Shown here: positions 48,864 through 60,400 of the stretch, piece by piece | Layout of the letters: every line of letters begins with the position of its first letter | Numbering within the stretch: position 1 is the stretch's first letter | Assembly: GCA_964644845.1 (NCBI GenBank) | Contig: CAZXXS010000041.1 | Span: 1 to 64,000, forward strand | Source: Geothermovivens sp964644845 | Lineage (GTDB): Bacteria; Zhuqueibacterota; Zhuqueibacteria; Oleimicrobiales; Geothermoviventaceae | Length of the DNA stretch: 64,000 nucleotides | Reading direction: 5' to 3' | The notes under the pieces: model-generated | The model's database searches: none | Told to the model about the DNA's origin: nothing | Seen by the model: the letters and a program-made list of their open reading frames with translations, nothing else | Position numbers and translations under genes: made by a program

Positions 48864-51800
48864 ATGAACTTGTCGAAGCGCGCTTCCAGCAGGTTTGCAA
48901 TTCTCGTGGCAGCCGCGCTTGTGCCACTGAGCCTGTACGCTTCCGAAAGAAAGGCCGTTTTCCGACTGGTGTCAAACCGGTTCATCCAAACGTGGCTCGT
49001 GTGCGGTCCTTTCCCGAACCGCGGCGGAGCGAGCATCAACACGGACTTTCTGGCTCAAGCGGGAGGCGAAGCGTCGATCAAGCCCCGCCTTGGCCTGCGC
49101 CACCCCAGCCCATCTGTGCCTTCGGGATGGGTCGAATGGCAGCTTGTGGAAGCAAATCCCAACGGTCGGCTTGATTTCAAAAAGTATTTGCACCCTAACC
49201 TGCAGAACGTGGCCTACGCTGCCGTGTACGTCCAAAGTGAAGTTGCCAGACCTGCCCTGCTAAAACTTGGTAGCAACGACCGTCTCAAGGTCTGGCTCAA
49301 CGGCGAGCTTGTCCACACCTACCTGCAACCGCGTGCGAGCGGGCCGGATGTCGACATCGTGCCAGTTGAACTGAAAGCAGGCGAGAATCTACTCCTGGCC
49401 AAAGTCGACAACACCGGCGGCAGCTGGTGGCTTTACGCCCGATTCGAAACGCTCGAGTCGGTAGATGGCAAGCTCTTTGTTACCCCACCTCAGCTGGACC
49501 CGACGCCAAGGCGCAATCTCCAGGGCCAGATCGTGAACACCTTGTCCTTGATTGTCTACAACATGTCCAGCACAGCCGCTGGACCACTGAGCGCACGGGT
49601 CAAGACGGCAGGGCAGACACGAACCCAGCTCCTGGCGCAAAGCGTGGCTCCTCATTCGACTGCGTGGCTGCAAGTTGCACTTCCGGGAGAGCAAACGCGG
49701 GCCGTGCAGGCGGTCAAGGCCGACGTCACCCTCTTCACGCCGGTCGGCAGGAGGCGTTTTCATCTCCACCAGAAGCGCACGGTGCTGCCCGAGGGCGTGG
49801 TTTATTTTGTCCAAGGCTTTCACGTCGACCCCGTGTGGCGCGACAGCCAGTCCGGCTACCAGGTCACCTCGTTTGCGAATGTTCGTCAGTACCTGCGTGC
49901 AGTCCAGAGCGATCCTGACTTCGAGGTTCACCTGCACGAGATTCCTTACCTCAAACCGTACTACGATTTCGCTCCTCACGACCGTGCCTTGCTCCGGCAG
50001 CTTGTTCGACAGGGCCGGGTAGCTACCAGCGGGAGCTACAACCAGCCGAACGAAACAACCGTGTCGGGGGAAGCTCTGGTGCGTAACATCCTCTACGGTC
50101 GTCTGTTCCACGAGAACGTGCTCGGCGACCACCCGACCGTCTACACGCCCTGGGACGTGTTCGGGCACGTCATTCAACTTCCGCAAATTCTGGCCAAATC
50201 CGAGTTCGTCGGCACCACCTGGGAGCGAGGTAACTACCGCAGTCCCTTCGTACGTGTACCCGACGTGCCTGACCTGTACCTGGCCCTTGCTCCGGACGGT
50301 ACGACTTTGTTTACGCGTAAGGTCCGCTACGGCTACGACATGGGACCGGAAGGGAACTTCGCCGCTGCGGACCGCCAATTGCGCAGGGAGCTGGCCAACG
50401 ACATGCGCGACCAGCAAACCCAGATTCCGGGAATCCGTTACGATTTCCGACTGAACGCCACCGACGAAAAACCGCCTACCCCCTGGATGGTTGGCCGCTC
50501 CTCGATTTTCCGCACGTACATCCCCGAGGTTCGGATCGAGGCCCAAGGCGCGCGCGACTACTTCGACTCTGTCCGCGTGCAGCTGCAGCGTGACCGCCTC
50601 GACATTCCCGTCGTTTCTCGCGACGTCTCCCAGTACAACGAGGGTTGCGAACTGTCACGCTTTGATCTGAAACTTGGCAACCGTCTGGCCGAAAACGCCC
50701 TGGTGACAGCGGAAAAGTTCGCCACAATTGCTAACCTGCTCGGATGGCCCTACCCGGATGAGCAGCTGGACAAAGGCTGGCGCCAGGTCCTTTTCGGTCA
50801 ACACCACGACGGGGTCACCGGCTGTGGCGCCGACGAACCCTACCTGGATCTCGTCGCAGGCTACCACGAAGCCATCGATTTGGCCGCCGGGGCAGTGCAA
50901 AAAGCCACACACTTCCTCGCAAACCGGATTTCTACGCACCGCGACCGCGCGCTGAGCTCACTCGTCGTGTTCAACGCGCTGAACTGGAGCCGTTCCGACG
51001 TGGTACACGCCCGCCTGCGCTTTGCAAGGCCGCTGCACGGCTTCGCGGTTGTGGACGAGCAAGGCAACCCGATCCCCTGCGTCCTCGAGAGCGCCGGACA
51101 AACTGCGGGAAACGCCCTTCAGTCTGCCCGGGTCACCTTCTGGGCCGACAACGTGCCTGCCCTTGGCTACCGCACCTTCTGGCTTGTGTCTGCCGACACC
51201 CTGCCGCCCCTTGCGCGTGCGCGTCGACTCGAAACACGTACGATCGAGAACGCCTACTTTCGGCTTACCGTGGCAGACAGTCTGGGCGGTGGCATCGTCA
51301 GTCTGGTGGACAAACGCACGGGCCGCGAATACGTGAACACGGCCAACGGCCACCCTGCCAACGAGCTCATTTTGCTCAAGGAAGGCCCCGGGTTCGAGCC
51401 CGCCTGGCGTTTCATCACGACTGGAGAGAAACATTTCTCCAAGGATGAGCCCTGCGACATCCAAGTGTTCGAGAATCCCCTTTTCAGCGAGGTCGTCGTC
51501 ACCGGCAAAATGCCGCGCCTGGAGAAACGCGTTCAAACAATTCGTCTCTACAGGAACAGTCCTCGCATTGAGTTCCGGACCGTGCTCGTCAAGTACAAAG
51601 GCATGGACGGGTACAATCTGCCGGAAAGGGCAAACGACGAACACGCCCGCGACCGCGATTTCTTCTGCGTTGGTTTCCCAACCAAATTGCCCGGCAGCGT
51701 GCCGGTGCTGGAGGATCGCTTCGCCACTAAGACCTACTTTCCGAGCAAGGGCTACCTGGACTACCGCAGCGACGCCACCCGATGGTTGTCGCACCACAGC

Positions 51801-53702
51801 ATGAATTCCTGCTACCAGTGGATCGACGCCAGCTACTCCGTTAAGATAGATTTTGGCCACGCTGGAAGTGTGGCGCTTGGCCCCACGGAAATCTTGACCC
51901 CGCACAATCGGGCCTTGCGACAGGCAGCATTCCGGCTGGAAAAAGCCCTGGCCCAGCGCGGCGTCACAGCAACACCCAGTTTCGACAGCGTGCGTCGGGA
52001 CTACGACATCCAGTACCGCCGCTTCAGCTTCTCGATCGGTGCACAGGGTGAAAATCAAACCAATCAGCGTATCCTGTCCGCCCTGCCGACCAACCAGAAG
52101 CGCCGTTTCGAGGCCCGGCTGCAACGGGACGGCTACGCTTACCTGTTCACTACCCTCCGTAACCTGCCGGGAGCGTGGTTCAACTTGCCCGTCCTGATGG
52201 TCGTTGGCCGGGACAAGGAGGAAACCGTTCGCGCGGTCGACGCTCTCGTGGAACAATTGGAGCGCAAAGGCAGCCTCCAGTTTCCGTCCGAGGTCGTGGC
52301 AGTTGACTCACTCCCCGGTGTGCCCGACGCCGGCCTGGCTGTTCTGAACCGCGGCAACATCGCCGTCAGCACAGAGAACGAAGGCACCATCGTGCTCGGG
52401 CTAATGCACACCGTCCCCTGGCAAAGTCCTTTACTCAACTGGACGCACGATTTTCCGGAGCGCAAGACCCATGTGTTCGAGTACGCTCTGTTGCCGCACA
52501 GGGGCAACTGGCGCCAAGCCGGGCTCGTGCGCCAGGGCTACGCCTTCAACAACCCGCTCCTGGCGGTGCAAACCAGTCTCCACTCCGGTGATCTGCCAAC
52601 CGAGCAGTCTTTCCTCGAAGTCCAACCGGAGGACGTCGTGGTCACGGCGCTCAAACCTCGCGCTGCTGGGAACGCCGCCTTCCGTGCCTCCACACCGACT
52701 TCTGCGCGCGACGGCGTCATTCTACGATTCTACGAAACGCACGGGCAACCAACTGAGGTACGGGTAACCAGCCAATTTCCCATCCGCGGGGCCGAGCGCG
52801 TGAACCTGATGGAGCGCGCCGCACGCACAGTCGAACACGACCGGCACAGCCTGACGCTGAAGATCGGTCCCAACGCGATTGAGACATTGAAACTCGAACT
52901 GGCAGCACCTCAGCCCGAGAGCCCGGCGCCAAGGGCGCGTCCAGAAATGCCACCTGTTTACGTCCGTTACTGGGAACACAACGAAGGCGCTGCACCGCTT
53001 GGTTACCTGCCGGTGAACGTGCGCATCCTCGGCAAGCTGCGTCCCGAGCCCCTACCGGGCGAGCGCGTCACGATGCAGCGCCTCACTGTTGCCGTTACCA
53101 ACGACTACGTTGACCGCGCCGTCAGCGGGCAGCTTGTGCTCACCGCGCCTCCGGGGCTGCGCCCGGTGCCGGACACGCTGGCTTTCACAGTACCGCCGGA
53201 CAGCGAGGTCTTCTACCCTGTGGCCATCGTGCAGGACCGCAAGACGGGGCGTCCGGGCTTCATCCGCGCCACGATCCACGTCAACGGACGCCGCTACTTC
53301 GACGTGCTGGAGGTCAACCTACCGGAAAAGGCGTTCGGTCATGCCGCTGAGACGGCGCCTAAGGGCCTGCGGCTCGACTGGCAGGTCGAACACAACGGCG
53401 ACAGCATTCTGGTGCACCTCACGAATCCTTTTGATCAGCCAGTAGACGGCACCGTTACCCTGATTGGCCCGGCCGAAAGCTGGGGGTTGGCGCCATTCAA
53501 CCCAGCGGCCCTGCTTGCCGTGTCCCCCTGGCGCCAGACTTTTTGCGTTCCCGCACGCGGCCGACAGACACTCGTTTTTCGCCTTGTCTGGGGTGATCTT
53601 CTGCCCCGCACCGACGTAAGCACCTGGCTGGTCGCAAAACTCGCGTACTTCGGCTACCTGGACTACAAGCAAGCCCTGGGCCGATTGGCCCCGTGGAGGT
53701 AA
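48864..53702 (+). CDS. Secreted GH38 alpha-mannosidase, multidomain
   Basis: A 1612-residue protein; AAGGAGG lies 9 nt before ATG 48864. Signal peptide 1-27. An N-terminal jelly-roll or lectin-like domain ('LKLGSNDRLKVWLNGELVH', about 132-151) precedes the GH38 catalytic domain from ~310: zinc ligands His320/Asp322 in 'GFHVDPVW', nucleophile-position Asp431 in 'TPWDVFGHVIQLPQIL', and 'FGQHHDGVTGCG' with His647/His648/Asp649. The middle helical and C-terminal beta-sandwich GH38 domains follow, and a terminal NEW3/Ig-like region from ~1350 ends the protein. It likely removes alpha-mannose from glycans outside the cytoplasm. First gene of a glycan-degradation run. Confidence 0.93.
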   Translation: MNLSKRASSRFAILVAAALVPLSLYASERKAVFRLVSNRFIQTWLVCGPFPNRGGASINTDFLAQAGGEASIKPRLGLRHPSPSVPSGWVEWQLVEANPNGRLDFKKYLHPNLQNVAYAAVYVQSEVARPALLKLGSNDRLKVWLNGELVHTYLQPRASGPDVDIVPVELKAGENLLLAKVDNTGGSWWLYARFETLESVDGKLFVTPPQLDPTPRRNLQGQIVNTLSLIVYNMSSTAAGPLSARVKTAGQTRTQLLAQSVAPHSTAWLQVALPGEQTRAVQAVKADVTLFTPVGRRRFHLHQKRTVLPEGVVYFVQGFHVDPVWRDSQSGYQVTSFANVRQYLRAVQSDPDFEVHLHEIPYLKPYYDFAPHDRALLRQLVRQGRVATSGSYNQPNETTVSGEALVRNILYGRLFHENVLGDHPTVYTPWDVFGHVIQLPQILAKSEFVGTTWERGNYRSPFVRVPDVPDLYLALAPDGTTLFTRKVRYGYDMGPEGNFAAADRQLRRELANDMRDQQTQIPGIRYDFRLNATDEKPPTPWMVGRSSIFRTYIPEVRIEAQGARDYFDSVRVQLQRDRLDIPVVSRDVSQYNEGCELSRFDLKLGNRLAENALVTAEKFATIANLLGWPYPDEQLDKGWRQVLFGQHHDGVTGCGADEPYLDLVAGYHEAIDLAAGAVQKATHFLANRISTHRDRALSSLVVFNALNWSRSDVVHARLRFARPLHGFAVVDEQGNPIPCVLESAGQTAGNALQSARVTFWADNVPALGYRTFWLVSADTLPPLARARRLETRTIENAYFRLTVADSLGGGIVSLVDKRTGREYVNTANGHPANELILLKEGPGFEPAWRFITTGEKHFSKDEPCDIQVFENPLFSEVVVTGKMPRLEKRVQTIRLYRNSPRIEFRTVLVKYKGMDGYNLPERANDEHARDRDFFCVGFPTKLPGSVPVLEDRFATKTYFPSKGYLDYRSDATRWLSHHSMNSCYQWIDASYSVKIDFGHAGSVALGPTEILTPHNRALRQAAFRLEKALAQRGVTATPSFDSVRRDYDIQYRRFSFSIGAQGENQTNQRILSALPTNQKRRFEARLQRDGYAYLFTTLRNLPGAWFNLPVLMVVGRDKEETVRAVDALVEQLERKGSLQFPSEVVAVDSLPGVPDAGLAVLNRGNIAVSTENEGTIVLGLMHTVPWQSPLLNWTHDFPERKTHVFEYALLPHRGNWRQAGLVRQGYAFNNPLLAVQTSLHSGDLPTEQSFLEVQPEDVVVTALKPRAAGNAAFRASTPTSARDGVILRFYETHGQPTEVRVTSQFPIRGAERVNLMERAARTVEHDRHSLTLKIGPNAIETLKLELAAPQPESPAPRARPEMPPVYVRYWEHNEGAAPLGYLPVNVRILGKLRPEPLPGERVTMQRLTVAVTNDYVDRAVSGQLVLTAPPGLRPVPDTLAFTVPPDSEVFYPVAIVQDRKTGRPGFIRATIHVNGRRYFDVLEVNLPEKAFGHAAETAPKGLRLDWQVEHNGDSILVHLTNPFDQPVDGTVTLIGPAESWGLAPFNPAALLAVSPWRQTFCVPARGRQTLVFRLVWGDLLPRTDVSTWLVAKLAYFGYLDYKQALGRLAPWR

Positions 53703-53733
53703 AAACTCGGCCTCAAAGCACGGACTCAAAGCG

Positions 53734-54615
53734 ATGCAAACAAACTCAGGACAACGAAAGGGAACACGACACTGTCTCTGCAGGCTGGCTCCGGGAACGC
53801 TTCTGTTGAGCCTTTTTCTCTTTTCGGGTTGCGCCATTCCCGAGTGGCACCCGCGTGGCCTGCCGCTGCCCAAACACGGAAACGTCTACGTAATCGCCCA
53901 CCGGGGCGCACACAAGGGCATTCCAGAAAACACGTTGCCGGCTTACCAGAAGGCCATCGAGCTCGGTGCCGACTTCGTGGAAGTAGACGTCCGCGTCACA
54001 GCGGACGGTGTACCCATCAGTTTGCACGACGCCGAGCTGAGCAAGCTGTTACCAGGCGAAAAAGGCAAAGTCGGGGATTACCTGTGGGATGAGCTCCGGC
54101 AGCTTGACCTGGGCGCGCGCTACGGCGAGGCCTGGCGAGGCACACGCATCCCAAAGATTTCTGAAGTGCTTAAGTTGTGCCAGGGCCGCTGTGGCGTTTA
54201 CTTCGACCTGAAAGAGGCACCGATCGAAAAGCTGCTTCCGCTCGTCCGGCGCTACCACATGTTGCACCGCGTTGTCTGGTACAGCCCCGTGTTCCGGATC
54301 GGCATGTTCCGGCGTCTCCACCGCCTCTGTCCGGAGTGCGCAGCCATGCCCGATCCCATCTGGAGCTGGATGCTCGGCCCAACGCTCCGGCTCCTGCACC
54401 CCCCGGTGGTAGCAACCGTGTACAAGCGTTTTTCGCGCCAGTTTGCCGAACGCTGCCACCGGGCTGGTGCACTCGTTTTCGTGGACGATGACGGATCTTC
54501 GACCTGGCCTGACCTGATTCGTTGGGGCGCCGACGGCATCCAAACCGATGATCCCGAGGGCTTGGTCGCTTTTCTGGAAGAGCGCGCAAGGCGTTCTCCG
54601 TCGTCCGGAAACTGA
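53734..54615 (+). CDS. Glycerophosphodiester phosphodiesterase, lipoprotein
   Basis: A 293-residue protein with a lipoprotein signal (lipobox FSGC, Cys33). The GDPD signature is complete: His56-Arg57 in 'VIAHRGAHKGIPENT', Glu65/Asn66, Glu83/Asp85 in 'FVEVDVRVT' and His98 in 'PISLHDAEL'. It hydrolyses glycerophosphodiesters to glycerol-3-phosphate and an alcohol. The start has no clear ribosome site, but the gene begins 31 nt after the GH38 stop, so translational coupling is likely. Its presence among glycosidases suggests a phosphodiester-linked glycan or teichoic-like or lipid-linked substrate, which is inference. Confidence 0.93.
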   Translation: MQTNSGQRKGTRHCLCRLAPGTLLLSLFLFSGCAIPEWHPRGLPLPKHGNVYVIAHRGAHKGIPENTLPAYQKAIELGADFVEVDVRVTADGVPISLHDAELSKLLPGEKGKVGDYLWDELRQLDLGARYGEAWRGTRIPKISEVLKLCQGRCGVYFDLKEAPIEKLLPLVRRYHMLHRVVWYSPVFRIGMFRRLHRLCPECAAMPDPIWSWMLGPTLRLLHPPVVATVYKRFSRQFAERCHRAGALVFVDDDGSSTWPDLIRWGADGIQTDDPEGLVAFLEERARRSPSSGN

Positions 54616-54774
54616 ACGAAGTGCACCGTACCATCGCGAAGGCACACGCGGCGCTCTACGAGCGCGCGGATCAGAGACGCAGCCCGTTCGCTCGAGGTCA
54701 CGACTCCGTCGGCGCCCTGTGCTTTCCCACGACCCAGGTCTTCTGTAAACCACAACTTTAGCGGGAGAGCAGCC

Positions 54775-57189
54775 ATGCGAGCTTTCACTTTTCTGCTTGC
54801 TGTCGCACTGCTGGGCACTGTGCCCGTCCGTGCAAACAAAGTTGACTTCAGCAAGGCCGTGGTTCTCGCACCGAGGAAACCCGGCTCCCTGGAAGCGAAG
54901 GCCGTCCAGGTGCTGCGAGAAGAGGTGTACAAGCGCAGCGGTTTGCAGCTTCTGCTTGTGCGCAGACCGCCGAAAAAAGAACAGCCGGTGATCGTTGTTG
55001 GTCTGTGGTCCAAGCTTGCAGGCAGCAGCTGGCCGGGCTGCGCGGGACTGACGAGTGGGAAACAACCAGCTCAAGAGGGTTTTGCCCTCCAGATTTCGAG
55101 GCAGGTGGCTGTGGTCGCTGGCGCAGACGCCCGGGGCGTGCTTTACGGCGTTGGCAAACTCCTCCGTCAGGCAGAACTTCGCCGCGGCTCGTTTCTCCTG
55201 CCGAGAGGCTTTCACCTCACCACAGCACCGCGCTACCCGATCCGTGGCCATCAGCTCGGCTACCGCCCGAAGACGAACGCCTACGACGCCTGGACCCCGG
55301 AGCAATTTGATCAGTACATGCGAGAGCTCGCGCTCTTCGGTGCCAACAGCGTGGAACTCATCCCGCCTCGCACGGACGACGCTCTCACAAGCCCCCACAT
55401 GAAACTCGATCCGCTGGACATGATGGCCAAACAGGCGGCCATCGCCGCCTCCTACGGGATGGATGTTTGGGTGTGGTACCCCAACATGGCACGCGACTAC
55501 AGCAATCCCAGTGTTGTTCGAAAAGAACTGGCTGAGCGGGACAGGGTCTTCGGACGCGTCAAGCCGATTCACGCGGTTTTCGTGCCCGGCGGAGATCCTG
55601 GCGACTTGCACCCGGACCAGCTTTTTCCCTGGCTCGAGTCGGTGGCGGCCGTGTTACACAAGCACCATCCCCGGGCGAAGATCTGGGTATCCCCCCAGGC
55701 CTCCCACGTGACCCAAGATTGGCTCGACGCGTTCTACCGTCACGTGAACCACAAGTACCCCTGGTTCGGTGGCGTCGTCTTTGGCCCCTGGGTCAAAACG
55801 CCGCTGCCGGAAATGCGCAAAATCGTCGACCCCAGCATCCCCATCAGGCGTTACCCGGACATTACACACAGCCTGAGCTGCCAGTACCCGGTGAAGGACT
55901 GGGATCTGGCTTTTGCGCTCACGCTTGGTCGCGAATGCACAAATCCGCGTCCCGTGGCCGAAGCCGCCATTCACAACGCTTTCGACGAGTACGCTGCCGG
56001 CAGCCTCAGCTACTCCGAGGGCATCAACGACGACGTGAACAAGTTCATCTGGACCTGCTTGGACTGGGATCCCGACACCCCGGTCATCGAGATTCTGCGC
56101 GAGTACGCACGTTTCCTGATTCATCCGGACGTGGCTGAGGGCGTCGCGCAAGGGCTCCTTGCCCTCGAGCGCAACTGGGTCGGTCCTTTGCTCAGCAATT
56201 CGGCTGTTGACGTCACGCTCCAGCAATGGCGAGATCTGGAAGCCACTGCACCACCCGCTGTCAAGCAGAACTACCGTTTTGAGCTGGCGTTGCTGCGCGC
56301 CTACTACGACGCCTACGTTCGTGCCCGTTTGATTCACGAAACCGCTCTGCAGACCCAGGCTCTGGCCATCCTGGAACAGGCCACGAAGCTTGGTTCTCTT
56401 CCGGCCATTCGGGAAGCGGAAACCATCTTGAGCAGGAAAGAAACTGAACCGGTGGCGGAAGACTTCAAGAAGCGCTGCTGGGAGCTTGCGGACTCGCTTT
56501 TTGCCCACATCGGGGCGCAAACCTCCGTTCCCCGCTACCAGGCCCAGCGTGGGCGCGGTGACTACATGGACCACATCGACGACCCGCTCAATGACGTGGT
56601 TTGGCTCACCGCCCAGTTCGCACGCATCCGGAAGCTTCCCGACGAACAGTCGCGCTTGCGGGCCATTGAAGCCCTCTTACGCCGCATTGATCCAGGGCCA
56701 GGCGGTTTCTACGACAACCTGGGGGTCAGCATCGAAACCCCGAGGCTTGGTCCGTACCCGAGCTGGGAGGAGGATCCCGGCAGTCTGAAGTCACCGCGGG
56801 TGAGTTTCGGTGTCCGCCTCAAGGGAGAAGAGTGGGTCCACACCGTACAGGCTGTCGGGTTCGAGGGGCGGCCAACGCCTCTTGCGTGGGCGAACCAGCT
56901 CACCACGCTCTACGACACGCCGCTCACCCTCGTGTACCACGACCTGGACCCCAATGCATCCTACATCCTGCGCGTGGCCTACACGGGCCGCTTCAGGGCC
57001 AAGATGAGCCTGACTGCCGACGACAGCATCCAGATTCACCCGTTCCTACAGACCGGGGACAAGCCCATTTGGGAATTCACGATCCCGGAGAAAGCCGTGA
57101 AGGATGGTCGGCTTGTCCTCACCTGGAAAGCAGCTCCGGGCGAGCGCGGGGCCCAGGTAGCGGAAGTGTGGCTGCTACGTCGGGAGTAA
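54775..57189 (+). CDS. Secreted alpha-glucuronidase/hexosaminidase-like glycoside hydrolase (family unassigned)
   Basis: An 804-residue protein; GGGAGAG precedes ATG 54775. Signal peptide 1-20. The N-terminal domain is GH20/GH67-like: 'AKAVQVLREEVYKRSGLQL', 'VAVVAGADARGVLYGVGKLL', comparable with the DUF4838 protein at the left edge. A TIM barrel-like central region ('IRGHQLGYRPKTNAYDAWT', 'FGANSVELIPPRTDDA', 'GMDVWVWYPNMA', 'WFGGVVFGPWVKTPLP') leads into a helical domain and a C-terminal beta-sandwich ending '..AEVWLLRRE'. I cannot place it in a named family, nor pick catalytic acids with certainty. It probably acts on hexuronic or amino sugars. Confidence 0.75.
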   Translation: MRAFTFLLAVALLGTVPVRANKVDFSKAVVLAPRKPGSLEAKAVQVLREEVYKRSGLQLLLVRRPPKKEQPVIVVGLWSKLAGSSWPGCAGLTSGKQPAQEGFALQISRQVAVVAGADARGVLYGVGKLLRQAELRRGSFLLPRGFHLTTAPRYPIRGHQLGYRPKTNAYDAWTPEQFDQYMRELALFGANSVELIPPRTDDALTSPHMKLDPLDMMAKQAAIAASYGMDVWVWYPNMARDYSNPSVVRKELAERDRVFGRVKPIHAVFVPGGDPGDLHPDQLFPWLESVAAVLHKHHPRAKIWVSPQASHVTQDWLDAFYRHVNHKYPWFGGVVFGPWVKTPLPEMRKIVDPSIPIRRYPDITHSLSCQYPVKDWDLAFALTLGRECTNPRPVAEAAIHNAFDEYAAGSLSYSEGINDDVNKFIWTCLDWDPDTPVIEILREYARFLIHPDVAEGVAQGLLALERNWVGPLLSNSAVDVTLQQWRDLEATAPPAVKQNYRFELALLRAYYDAYVRARLIHETALQTQALAILEQATKLGSLPAIREAETILSRKETEPVAEDFKKRCWELADSLFAHIGAQTSVPRYQAQRGRGDYMDHIDDPLNDVVWLTAQFARIRKLPDEQSRLRAIEALLRRIDPGPGGFYDNLGVSIETPRLGPYPSWEEDPGSLKSPRVSFGVRLKGEEWVHTVQAVGFEGRPTPLAWANQLTTLYDTPLTLVYHDLDPNASYILRVAYTGRFRAKMSLTADDSIQIHPFLQTGDKPIWEFTIPEKAVKDGRLVLTWKAAPGERGAQVAEVWLLRRE

Positions 57190-57403
57190 CTCGCCTTGCG
57201 TGGGCTCGCCTGCGTTTTGTGAAAGCGGTGGCGGGCCCTCGCGATCCCAAGACGCACGTTCCTCCCGGAGTTCAGACAGGAAGGCTTCTGCTGTCCAAGC
57301 ACGGACGCCCTCTGTCGCCGGCAAAAACAGCGAACCCTGACTTCCCTTCAAGCTGCGGGAGCCGCAGCAAATTGCTCCAATCCAAACTGAAAGGAGTTTT
57401 CAA

Positions 57404-60400
57404 ATGCAGCGGCGTACCGTTTTCGCCCTTATGATTTGTTCCTTAATCCTGCGGTTTACGGGCTGTTCCCGGGCTCCCGCCCCGCCGCCCGACTGGGAGA
57501 ATCCGGCTGTCTTCGGAATCAACAAGGAGCCACCCCACGCCACCGCCATCCCTTTCGCAACGGATTCCCAGGCTCTCTCTGGGAGGTGGCAGGACTCGCC
57601 GTACTACAAGTCACTGAATGGCACTTGGAAATTCCACTGGTCACCCAATCCTTCCGAACGGCCCGTGGATTTCTTCAAACCCTCCTACAATGTTCGTTCT
57701 TGGGACAACCTGCCTGTGCCCAGCAACTGGCAACTCTACGGCTACGGCGTCCCTATCTACGTCAACTCGCGTTTGCGTTTCGCTCTGCCTGAACCTCCAC
57801 ACGTTGCCCACGACCGCAACGCCGTCGGTTCCTACCGACGCACGTTCAGAGTCCCCGGAAGCTGGCGTGGGCGACAGGTGTTCTTGCATTTCGACGGGGT
57901 TAAGTCCGCTTTCTACGTGTGGGTAAACGGTAAACGGGTTGGTTACAGCCAGGGCAGCATGACGCCCGCTGAGTTCAACATCACCCGCTACCTCCACCCC
58001 AACGGTGACAACGTTCTCGCCGTGGAGGTGTACCGGTGGTCCGACGGGAGTTACCTGGAGGACCAGGACATGTGGCGCTTCAGCGGCATTTACCGCGACG
58101 TTTACCTCTTCAGCACGCCCCCGCTTCACATTCGCGATTTCGCCGTCCACACTGACCTCGACAGCCGCTACCGCGATGCCACGCTGCGCCTCCGTGTAAC
58201 CGTCCACAACTACGCAGACCGTCCCTCCTCGCCCGCCGGACTTCTGGCCACGGTCACCCGAGATGCCAGAGCCAAGGCAGGGATCCGCCTTTCCGCCGCC
58301 GTACCGAGTCTACCAGCTCGCGCCGAGACCACACTCACCCTATCCACACTTGTCCGCAACCCGGCAAAATGGACCGCCGAGACGCCCAACCTCTACCGTC
58401 TCGTGCTTTCCCTGCGAACCCCCGGAGACAGCGTTGTCGAGGCCACTGGCGCAACCTTCGGCTTTCGGAAAGTCGAAATCCGGGACGGGCGATTTCTCGT
58501 GAACGGTGTTCCAATTTTGCTCAAAGGTGTGGACCGGCACGAACACCACCCACGCTTCGGCCGCGCCGTCCCACGCGAAACAATGCTTCAGGACATCCTG
58601 CTGATGAAGCGTTTCAACATCAACGCCGTCAGGACGTCGCACTACCCCAACCACCCGTACTGGTACACGCTGTGCGACCGCTACGGCATTTACGTGATCG
58701 ACGAGGCCAACCTGGAATCCCAGGGCGTGAACGACCGCATTCCTCGTAGCGATCCTCTGTGGAAACCTGCGTGTCTCGACCGTGTGGAACGCATGATCCA
58801 ACGCGACAAGAACCACCCGTGCGTGGTGATGTGGTCGCTTGGCAACGAGGCCGGGATAGGGGACACCTTCTTCGCCCTTCGTGATTTGGCTCACACACTC
58901 GATCCAAGCCGCCCCGTCCACTACGAAGGCTACAACGATGCAGCCGACGTGTACAGCCGGATGTACCCGAAAATCGACGACATGATCGCCTACGCAGAAG
59001 GCAATCCCAGCAAGCCCTATTTCATGTGCGAGTACGCGCACGCCATGGGCAACGCTTGCGGCAACCTGAAAGAGTACTGGGACACCATTCACACATACCC
59101 CATCTTCATCGGCGGCTGCATTTGGGACTGGGTGGATCAAGGGCTGCTCAAGAGGGACCGCTCGGGGCAGGCGTACTTCGCTTACGGCGGAGACTTCGGT
59201 CCGCCCGGCACGCCAGGCGACGGAAACTTTTGCATTAACGGACTCATTTTCCCCGACCGCCACATTTCTCCCAAGATGTGGGAAGTGAAGAAAGTCTACC
59301 AAAACATCACCGCAGCCCCGGTCAGCCTTGAGGACGGCTACATCCGAGTCACGAATCGCTTCCGGTTCACCAATTTGAACCGTTTCGAACTCAAGTGGCG
59401 GATCACCGAAGACGGCAGGCAGGTCCGCTCAGGAAGCTTGGGCCGTTTACAGCTTGCCCCAGGCGAACAAAGCGTCGTGCACATCCCGGTCTCCGACATG
59501 CCGCGTCATCCACACCGCGAGTACTGGCTCGAACTCCACTTCGTTCAGGCTGAATCCACTCTCTGGTCTCCGGTCGGTCACGAAGTGGCCTGGGAACAAT
59601 TTCTTCTGGCCCCAGCCCGATCGCAAGCGCCCGTTTTCCCTCCGTCGGGCGAACCACTCCGTCTCCTCACCGAGCCCGAACGCGTTGTCGTAATCAACCC
59701 CAATGTACGCCTGGTTTTCGACCGCGACACCGGTCTACTGCGGGACCTCTCGTGGAAGGGGCAGTCCGTTCTGGCCCCAGGTGGCGGCCCACGCCTCACC
59801 CTTTACCGGGCGCCCCTTGACAACGACATCAAGGTGAAAGCCGCCTGGAAGAAGGCTGGTCTCGATCAGATGGTTCCAGAGCTCGAAAGCATCCAGGCTA
59901 CGACGGCCCGAGACGGTCATGTCGTCGTTCAGACAACCCACCGCTACACGAGCCCTGCCGGCGCCCACGTTCTTCACAACTGCGCTTACTCTGTCTTCCC
60001 AGATGGTACCCTTCTGCTCGAGAGTTTCGTCCTTCCGGCAAGCCCGCTGCCGACGCTCGCGCGGATTGGTCTCACCTTCACGCTCCGGCCCGGCCTCGAG
60101 CAACTCACCTGGTACGGACGCGGCCCGCACGAGAATTACCCCGACCGCAAATCCGGCGCCGCTGTCGGCCTGTACCACAGCACGGTCGACTCGCAGTACA
60201 CCCCTTACATCATGCCCCAGAACAACGGGAGCCGCCAAGACGTACGCTGGTGCCTCTTGGCCGACAGTGCAGGCATAGGACTGCTGGCAATTGGGGCATC
60301 TGGCCCGTTTGCGATGACGGCCCTCCACTTCAGCGAAACGGATCTGGAGCAAGCCAAGCATACGGTAGAACTGCACCGGCGTCCGGAGGTGTACCTCACG

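Noticed and set aside
54049..55611. 520-codon minus-strand open frame.
   Set aside because: Antisense to the GDPD and glucuronidase-like genes; no domain or ribosome site, and GC-rich DNA makes such shadows common.
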